10,447 nt of DNA, taken from an uncultured Collinsella sp. (lineage in GTDB: Bacteria > Actinomycetota > Coriobacteriia > Coriobacteriales > Coriobacteriaceae). The position numbers and the translations under genes were made by a program. The stretch covers positions 1 through 10,447 of the forward strand of contig CAUAJB010000067.1 in NCBI GenBank assembly GCA_958429225.1, read 5' to 3'. Positions 6,695-10,447 of this stretch are shown here, piece by piece (position 1 is the stretch's first letter; the number at the start of each line of letters is the position of its first letter). The notes under the pieces are model-generated. The model was not told the DNA's origin. It searched no databases and saw only the letters and a program-made list of their open reading frames with translations.

Positions 6695-6716
6695 GGGTAG
6701 CCACGGCTGCCCTTTT
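6695..6716 (+). terminator. Intrinsic terminator of the tetR gene
   Basis: GGGTAGC (6695-6701) pairs with GCTGCCC (6706-6712), with one T-G pair, around a CACG loop, followed directly by TTTT. It lies 33 bp after the tetR stop. It implies that the MFS gene has its own promoter in the roughly 45 bp that remain. Confidence 0.75.
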
Positions 6717-6728
6717 CAAGTCATTAAA

Positions 6729-6747
6729 TACATGCTAACAGTATGTA
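6729..6747. promoter_or_regulatory. Candidate TetR operator O2 in the MFS promoter/leader
   Basis: TACATGCTAACAGTATGTA is a 19-bp dyad centred on 6738; AAATACAT (6726-6733) and ATGTATTT (6743-6750) form its outer arms. It lies directly before the likely Shine-Dalgarno sequence (GGGGGCAGG, 6751-6759). Bound repressor would block the promoter or early transcription of the MFS gene. No clean -35/-10 pair could be fixed in this short stretch. Confidence 0.6.
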
Positions 6748-6762
6748 TTTGGGGGCAGGCTT

Positions 6763-8025
6763 ATGGCTGGGATGCGGAGGAGTAGTGCCTCGTTGGAATC
6801 AAAAACAGTGCGGTCAATTAGACTCACGGAGCTTCTTGTTGCACAGCTGTGTGCGTATTCAATGTTGTCAGCACTGTGCTTTGCGTGTCCGCTTTACTTG
6901 TTCGATTGCAGCGGCTCGTCAACGTTATATGGCGCCGTCGCGGCGATAGCGTTCATACCGGGCGTGCTCGCGACTCCGGTTGGCGGGATTTTGGCGGATC
7001 GGGGAAGACATCGCGGGGTTCTTGTGGTACTCGGCATTGTTCTGATGGCTGCATCACTGCTGTTTATCCCCATGAAGCGTTCGCTGCCTCTTGCGGTTGT
7101 CGTGGCAGCAATGCTTTGCGTCCAATATGGCATCCAATCGCTGCTGAAACCGATGCTTCAAATTGAGGCGGTGCGCATGACGGGCCAAGAAAAGGTTGAG
7201 CGTGCCACTGCGTTGGTCTCGCAGATAATCATGATGAGCAATATCTTGGGGCCTGTAGTCGGGACGGCAGTCTATGGGTGCTTTGGTATCGATACTCTAT
7301 GCGAAACCGCGGCGTTGACGTTTACGATTTCAGCCCTGCTGTTCGGGGGCGCACTCAAGCAAAATGCCTCATCTGAAACGATGGGAGACGGCGCGACTCG
7401 TACGACACGCCGAAACGATTTTCGGGAGTTGATTCGGTACCTGTCTCAAAACTCATCATTGCTCGTTGTGTTTTTGATTGCGGCTAATTTGAACCTTGCG
7501 TTAGTTGGGTTAACGATTGGTGCTCCCGTTATTGTTGCAAAGCATCTCGGAATGCAGTCATCCTTTGTTGGGATTATTGAGGTGGCTATGGGCTTAGGTG
7601 GTCTTGTCGGCAGTGGTTTGGTCGGTATTTGGCCGCATCGTTTTTCCTTCAAGGGCATATGTCGATATGTTGCGATGATTTGTTTAGGAGTCGTACCGAT
7701 TATTGTCACGCTACTGAGCGGTCCTAACGAATTTGCGTTTGTCGCGCTTGCGGCCGGCTCGGCATGGGTCATGGCGTGGGCAAGCGTTACATCGGTTGAA
7801 GTCGTTTCATTCGTTCAGCGGTCAGCGCCAAAGGAACTCTGCGGAAAAGTGCTGGCACTCGTTTACATGGCGCTTTCCTGCGCAACGCCTATTGGCCAAT
7901 TGGTTTACGGGCTCGCATATGATCGATGGACTCCGGCGATTGTATTCGCAGGAATGTTGGCGGTGCTGACGTTGATGACAGCGCTGTTTTATCGGCTGAA
8001 AAGTCGCTTATGGCGAATGTCTTAA
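6763..8025 (+). CDS. Major facilitator superfamily (MFS) transporter, probable drug/solute exporter
   Basis: A 420-residue inner-membrane protein with about 12 hydrophobic segments. The loop 2-3 signature is clear (GGILADRGRHR, 74-84), as in MFS antiporters. A hydrophilic central loop near 200-225 (NASSETMGDGATRTTRRNDF) separates the two six-helix halves. A TetR gene just upstream and the operator-like dyads suggest an inducible exporter; the substrate cannot be read from the sequence. ATG 6763 follows GGGGGCAGG; ATG 6772 is an alternative. The gene is AT-richer than its neighbours (bases 7441-7500 are 42% GC, against 68% for 4561-4620 in amtB) and uses more TTG, ATT and GTT codons, consistent with separate acquisition. 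Confidence 0.9.
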   Translation: MAGMRRSSASLESKTVRSIRLTELLVAQLCAYSMLSALCFACPLYLFDCSGSSTLYGAVAAIAFIPGVLATPVGGILADRGRHRGVLVVLGIVLMAASLLFIPMKRSLPLAVVVAAMLCVQYGIQSLLKPMLQIEAVRMTGQEKVERATALVSQIIMMSNILGPVVGTAVYGCFGIDTLCETAALTFTISALLFGGALKQNASSETMGDGATRTTRRNDFRELIRYLSQNSSLLVVFLIAANLNLALVGLTIGAPVIVAKHLGMQSSFVGIIEVAMGLGGLVGSGLVGIWPHRFSFKGICRYVAMICLGVVPIIVTLLSGPNEFAFVALAAGSAWVMAWASVTSVEVVSFVQRSAPKELCGKVLALVYMALSCATPIGQLVYGLAYDRWTPAIVFAGMLAVLTLMTALFYRLKSRLWRMS

Positions 8026-8080
8026 GGCACTGGGGCACCGTGAATTTGTGGAGGCAGTGGCACGTCGCGCCGGGACGCCA

Positions 8081-8111
8081 TTGTTTGGGCACGCCCGTTC
8101 TCGTCTACAAT
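8081..8111 (+). promoter_or_regulatory. Promoter of the HAD phosphatase gene
   Basis: TACAAT (8106-8111) is a good -10 sequence. The best -35 candidates are TTGTTT (8081-8086, a long 19-bp spacer) or TTTGGG (8084-8089, 16 bp). A start near 8118 would give a leader of about 20 nt, enough for the AAGGAGAGG ribosome-binding site. No clear terminator for the MFS gene was seen in 8026-8080. Confidence 0.5.
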
Positions 8112-8139
8112 ATCGTGCAGACGAAGGAGAGGCGTGCCC

Positions 8140-8997
8140 ATGATCAAGATGTTTGCGAGTGACTTAGACGGAACGCTGCTGAACGCCCTGCACGAGGCGG
8201 ATGGGACCATCCGCCGTGCCATCCGCGAGCTGACCAAGGCTGGCCTGCATGTGGTTCCCGCGACCGGACGCTCGACGCTGCCGATTGGCGAGCATGGCTT
8301 TACGGGCCTGGCGCTTGACGCCTGCTGCTCCAACGGATCCATCGTGCGCGACAGCCATGGCGAGGTGCTCAAGACCTGGACCATCGACCCACAGATCACC
8401 GAGGAGCTGCTCAAGGAGTTTCCGGATACCTGTTTTGACTGCTCCACGCCCGACGGCATGTTTTCGAGCGGATCGTTCGAGATGCACCAGGCGGGCTTTA
8501 AAAAGGACAGCCCTATCAAGCGCATCGTGATGCGCGGCATGCGTGCGCGTGGCGGGTATCACGAGGAGCAGTATTTCGATCAGTCGATCGGCGATATCTT
8601 GCGTCACGATGTATGCAAGATCAATTGTCGCGTGACCTCGCCCGAGCTGGAGCGCGACCTTAAGGCATATTTGGCCGAGCGATCGGACCGCGTGGTCAAC
8701 GCGCCGTTCGATCCGGTGATGTTCGAGATCACGGACGTGACGTGCAACAAGGGCGAGAGTGTGGCTTGGCTGGCGGGCTACTACGGTATTGCCGAGGATG
8801 AGGTCGCGGTCTACGGCGACGGCGGCAACGACATCGCCATGCTCAAGCGTTTCCGTCACAGCTATGCCACCAAGAATGGCAGTGACGCGGCCAAGGCCGC
8901 CGCGAGCGCGACTATCGGCAGCTGCATGGTCCACGCCGTCCCCAAACACATGCTCGCCACCATGCGCAAGCAAAACTCCCGCACCGTCATCGAATAA
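8140..8997 (+). CDS. Cof-type HAD-IIB family phosphatase
   Basis: A 285-residue cytosolic HAD hydrolase. Motif I is FASDLDGTLL with nucleophile D8 and acid D10; motif II is T42 in ATGRS; motif III is K204 in CNKGES; motif IV is GDGGND (226-231). The region of about 84-195 is the C2 cap of the IIB/Cof group, whose members remove phosphate from sugar phosphates, FMN or pyridoxal phosphate; the substrate cannot be told here. ATG 8140 is chosen, about 7 nt after AAGGAGAGG (8124-8132); an in-frame GTG at 8134 would add two residues but is too close to it. The gene appears monocistronic, with its own promoter and a palindromic element just after its stop. Confidence 0.92.
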   Translation: MIKMFASDLDGTLLNALHEADGTIRRAIRELTKAGLHVVPATGRSTLPIGEHGFTGLALDACCSNGSIVRDSHGEVLKTWTIDPQITEELLKEFPDTCFDCSTPDGMFSSGSFEMHQAGFKKDSPIKRIVMRGMRARGGYHEEQYFDQSIGDILRHDVCKINCRVTSPELERDLKAYLAERSDRVVNAPFDPVMFEITDVTCNKGESVAWLAGYYGIAEDEVAVYGDGGNDIAMLKRFRHSYATKNGSDAAKAAASATIGSCMVHAVPKHMLATMRKQNSRTVIE

Positions 8998-8998
8998 T

Positions 8999-9025
8999 GT
9001 GACGAAGGGACAGGCCCTTTGTCAC
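8999..9025. repeat. 27-bp palindromic element, copy 1
   Basis: GTGACGAAGGG pairs with CCCTTTGTCAC around ACAGG, with one mismatch. It starts one base after the HAD stop codon. Its reverse complement equals the element at 9434-9460 at 26 of 27 positions. There is no T tract, so termination would be weak. It looks like a dispersed palindromic repeat. Confidence 0.8.
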
Positions 9026-9048
9026 GAGGACCCTGCACCCTTGGCATG

Positions 9049-9062
9049 CGAACATATATTCG
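9049..9062. promoter_or_regulatory. LexA (SOS) box-like operator
   Basis: CGAACATATATTCG matches the Gram-positive LexA consensus CGAACRNRYGTTYG at 13 of 14 positions, with A in place of the conserved G of the right half. It is itself symmetric at 12 of 14 positions. It overlaps the predicted -35 of the small ORF, where a repressor would block RNA polymerase. The consensus is from Bacillus and relatives; the LexA site of this organism is not known to me. Confidence 0.55.
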
Positions 9063-9088
9063 TATATATAACTAAGTTTTGATAGAAT
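9059..9088 (+). promoter_or_regulatory. Predicted promoter of the 41-residue peptide
   Basis: TAGAAT (9083-9088) is a good -10. The best -35 is the weak TTCGTA (9059-9064) with an 18-bp spacer, inside AT-rich DNA. Transcription from about 9095 gives a leader of nearly 60 nt with two alternative hairpins. Confidence 0.5.
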
Positions 9089-9117
9089 CGGTATCGTTGA
9101 CGGCAGTTCCATGTGCC

Positions 9118-9144
9118 GGGCAACGCCCTCCATCTGATGGGAGG
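9118..9144 (+). promoter_or_regulatory. Leader hairpin that can hide the Shine-Dalgarno sequence
   Basis: CCTCCAT (9127-9133) can pair with ATGGGAGG (9137-9144, one bulged G) and bury the GGGAGG ribosome-binding site. A competing stem, GGGC (9118-9121) with GCCC (9125-9128), would use some of the same bases and free the site. In addition CAACGCC (9121-9127) complements GGCGTTG (9279-9285) just past the stop codon. Translational latching of this kind is common in type I toxin mRNAs. Confidence 0.5.
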
Positions 9145-9152
9145 TGATGCCC

Positions 9153-9278
9153 ATGACCGATTTGATTGATTTCGTGAGACATCTGACCGCTCTGGTCTCG
9201 TTCTTCACGGCGCTTGTCGGCCTTTCCGAGGCACTCAAGCAGCGTTCGAAGCGCAACAGAAGGGGTCGCCGCCGCTAA
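9153..9278 (+). CDS. Small hydrophobic-basic peptide, candidate type I toxin
   Basis: A 41-codon ORF missed by ordinary length cut-offs. Residues 4-28 form a mostly hydrophobic helix (core LTALVSFFTALVGLSEAL, 11-28), and the last 13 residues are KQRSKRNRRGRRR, a very basic tail. That build fits a membrane-inserting peptide like type I toxins such as TisB; I do not recognise a named family. ATG 9153 lies 8 nt after GGAGG (9140-9144); an in-frame ATG at 9147 would add Met-Pro but overlaps the ribosome-binding site. An SOS-like box, a leader hairpin and an opposing promoter surround it, so it may be controlled by DNA damage and by an antisense RNA. Absence of homologues would weaken the coding call. 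Confidence 0.6.
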   Translation: MTDLIDFVRHLTALVSFFTALVGLSEALKQRSKRNRRGRRR

Positions 9279-9340
9279 GGCGTTGACCCCCTAATGCAAA
9301 CAACGGCGCTGCCCAGCTTTCCAGAACTTGGGCTGCCGTC
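9255..9340 (-). ncRNA. Predicted antisense RNA overlapping the 3' end of the peptide gene
   Basis: A minus-strand promoter at 9347-9375 would start an RNA near 9340. Its first part folds as a hairpin (CGGC 9304-9307 with GCCG 9335-9338; GCCCA 9311-9315 with TGGGC 9329-9333). It then reaches a second stem (GGGGTC 9262-9267 with GACCCC 9285-9290) that lies across the peptide stop codon. The T tract after that stem is poor (TTCTGTTG), so the end is uncertain. A 3'-overlapping antisense RNA is the arrangement of several Gram-positive type I systems. The RNA is predicted only from promoter and fold. Confidence 0.4.
9261..9292. terminator. Hairpin across the stop codon of the small peptide gene
   Basis: GGGGTC (9262-9267) pairs with GACCCC (9285-9290), with GCC (9268-9270) and GGC (9279-9281) pairing inside. 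It could form in the peptide mRNA and in the antisense RNA. Without a proper T tract on either strand it is at best a weak terminator. Confidence 0.5.
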
Positions 9341-9346
9341 GACACT

Positions 9347-9375
9347 ATTCTACCCACGAATGACATTTTGAACAA
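9347..9375 (-). promoter_or_regulatory. Minus-strand promoter opposing the peptide gene
   Basis: On the minus strand TTGTTC (9375-9370) is followed after exactly 17 bp by TAGAAT (9352-9347), the same -10 hexamer as in the predicted peptide promoter. No minus-strand gene lies downstream for more than 7 kb, so an RNA product is the natural explanation. Confidence 0.6.
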
Positions 9376-9433
9376 TTGGCAATGCCGCTTCAAAAGCCAG
9401 GCACAACTGGCACAACCTAGGCGGTCGCTGAAT

Positions 9434-9460
9434 GTGACAAAGGGACTGTCCCTTCGTCAC
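9434..9460. repeat. 27-bp palindromic element, copy 2 (inverted)
   Basis: GTGACAAAGGGAC pairs with GTCCCTTCGTCAC, with one mismatch; TG/CA flanks extend it to 9433-9461. It is the reverse complement of the element at 8999-9025 apart from one base. The two copies bracket the peptide and antisense unit, as if marking a mobile or duplicated cassette. The stretch between the antisense promoter and this copy (9376-9433) shows only a small GCCAG/CTGGC hairpin. Confidence 0.8.
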
Positions 9461-9488
9461 ATCTAAAATATCGCCTTTACGTGTTGAT

Positions 9489-9532
9489 GCACACGGTGTG
9501 CAATAATACTCGCACTGTGCAATAGCGCACAG
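9489..9532 (+). promoter_or_regulatory. Promoter and twin dyads of the second tetR gene
   Basis: TGCAATAAT (9499-9507) fits an extended -10 element. Two dyads overlap or flank it: GCACACGGTGTGC (9489-9501, perfect around its central base) and CTGTGC (9515-9520) with GCACAG (9527-9532). Both include TGTGCAATA (9497-9505 and 9516-9524), 19 bp apart. The layout suggests autorepression by the TetR protein encoded 22 bp downstream. Confidence 0.5.
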
Positions 9533-9553
9533 GTTGAGTAACAAGGAGGACGC

Positions 9554-10264
9554 TTGTCCCAGCTCGAGAAATGCGATCGCCGGTCCCTTCGCTCGCAGCG
9601 TGCCCTTCGCCAGGCACTTGCCGGCGAGCTTGCCGAAAGCGGCGACCTTTCGCGCATTAATGTCGCGTCGCTCACCGAGCGCGCTGGCCTTACGCGCCGC
9701 ACGTTCTATTCGCACTACCGTGATATCCCCGACTTTATCAATCAAATCGAGGACGGCTTGCTGGCCGAGATCCGCGAGCGCATTGAGCTCATCACCGCAG
9801 CTCAACTGCCCGATCTTTATCACAACATCGATGAGCTCGAGCCGGCACCCGGTTCGGTTGAGTTGCTGCGCTATCTTGTGGCCAATCGTGATCTTATCGG
9901 CGCCCTGCTAGGCCCTGGCGGCGACCCCGCCTTTATTAAAAAGATTATCGATACCGCGCGTGAGGCCGTGGTGCCTCGTGCGCAGACGGGCATTTTGGGC
10001 CTGGCGCTGGGTACATTCTTTGACTACTACGTTACCTACGTCGTGAGTGCCGAGGTCGGCCTGATTCAGCGTTGGTTTGAGCGTGGGCTCACCGAATCGC
10101 CCGAGGCCATGGCGCGCATTATGACGGTGCTCGCTTTTGTGCGCCCTGGTGACCTGTATGGCCAACCCATCGATATCAACGTGCCGGAATACGGCATGAA
10201 GCTATTGAACTTGCAGCTCGAGGACGCGGTCGACACCACCGCAACCGTCGAGTCCAACAACTAA
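9554..10264 (+). CDS. TetR-family regulator with a TetR_C_7/8-like C-terminal domain
   Basis: A 236-residue regulator. The DNA-binding domain is about 12-60, with the helix-turn-helix in NVASLTERAGLTRRTFYSHY (36-55) followed by RDIPDFINQIE. The second half has the pattern of TetR proteins of the DhaS-like group, including FDYYVTYVVSAEVGLIQRWF (156-175) and ESPEAMARIM. The inducer is unknown. The proposed start is TTG 9554, three bases after AAGGAGGA (9543-9550); no ATG lies in frame nearby. The next gene starts 11 bp after its stop, so the two probably share a transcript, and the twin dyads upstream suggest autoregulation. Confidence 0.85.
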   Translation: MSQLEKCDRRSLRSQRALRQALAGELAESGDLSRINVASLTERAGLTRRTFYSHYRDIPDFINQIEDGLLAEIRERIELITAAQLPDLYHNIDELEPAPGSVELLRYLVANRDLIGALLGPGGDPAFIKKIIDTAREAVVPRAQTGILGLALGTFFDYYVTYVVSAEVGLIQRWFERGLTESPEAMARIMTVLAFVRPGDLYGQPIDINVPEYGMKLLNLQLEDAVDTTATVESNN

Positions 10265-10275
10265 GAGGAGAGACA

Positions 10276-10447
10276 ATGAGCAAACTCGTCGAGGGCATCA
10301 AGGACCGCATGGTCGCTGCTGCGCGCGAGGCCGCGCCCGCCGTGGCAGACGCCGCACAGAAGGCCGTGACCGCGGCTGCCGAGAAAGTTGCCGAGGCAGT
10401 TGCCGATGCCAAGAACGCGGCAGGGGAGACGTCCGTCGCTAGCGAGC
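10276..10447 (+). CDS. Alanine/lysine-rich helical protein, 3' end outside the window
   Basis: Only the first 57 codons are present, open to the window edge. The start ATG 10276 follows AGAGGAGAG. The visible part (MSKLVEGIKDRMVAAAREAA, then repeated A-E-K-V patterns) is a long amphipathic, alanine-rich helix with alternating acidic and basic residues and no signal peptide. It may be an N-terminal extension of a larger membrane or enzyme protein, or a small helical protein. The function is not recognisable. It is tightly linked to the TetR gene and is its likely target. Confidence 0.7.
   Translation, partial: MSKLVEGIKDRMVAAAREAAPAVADAAQKAVTAAAEKVAEAVADAKNAAGETSVASE

Noticed and set aside
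8999..9025. Intrinsic terminator of the HAD gene
   Set aside because: A hairpin is present but is followed by GAGGACCC, not a T tract; better treated as a palindromic repeat.
9056..9069. UUCG-loop hairpin in the AT-rich stretch
   Set aside because: The ATATA/TATAT stem is very weak and lies upstream of the predicted transcription start; the LexA-like dyad explains the symmetry better.
9350..9823. Minus-strand 157-codon frame over the second tetR start
   Set aside because: It runs across an intergenic palindrome, predicted promoters and the tetR DNA-binding domain; no plausible start signal.

Overview
The window looks like chromosomal DNA from a high-GC gut actinobacterium, most likely a Collinsella-type member of the Coriobacteriia. 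That is an inference from GC-rich codon choice, the divergent DXS-family enzyme, the Amt/PII pair and the many short intergenic palindromes. No rRNA or other phylogenetic marker is present, so the assignment is tentative.

Layout, left to right. Bases 1-327 hold no gene. They carry six 15-bp repeats in strictly alternating orientation at 40-41 bp intervals, then a terminator. A DXS-family thiamine-diphosphate enzyme runs on the minus strand (328-2109). Divergent from it are an HD-domain protein and a membrane protein of the CmpB/DUF1113 family, separated by 3 bp and probably one operon (2338-3897). Next comes the ammonium module: the channel amtB (4096-5373), a 107-bp imperfect palindrome starting at its stop codon, and the PII regulator glnK (5586-5924). 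A TetR regulator and an AT-richer MFS efflux gene follow (5999-8025), with two matching dyads between them that look like operators. A Cof-type HAD phosphatase has its own promoter (8081-8997). A second TetR gene (9554-10264) leads into an alanine/lysine-rich reading frame cut by the window end.

The most interesting part is the 435-bp gap between the HAD gene and the second TetR gene (8998-9460). It holds a 41-codon ORF for a hydrophobic peptide with a very basic tail. Upstream lies a LexA/SOS-like box overlapping the predicted -35. The Shine-Dalgarno sequence sits inside a hairpin. On the other strand a well-spaced promoter points back into the 3' end of the ORF. Two 27-bp palindromic elements, reverse complements of each other except at one base, bracket the whole unit. 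Together this reads as a candidate SOS-controlled type I toxin-antitoxin module. The parts are visible in the sequence; the function is inferred.

Other points of interest are a DXS-family enzyme that keeps its cofactor and several catalytic residues but lacks the counterparts of E. coli R420 and D427, a PII protein with leucine at the usual modified position Tyr51, and 11-bp-phased direct repeats upstream of amtB.
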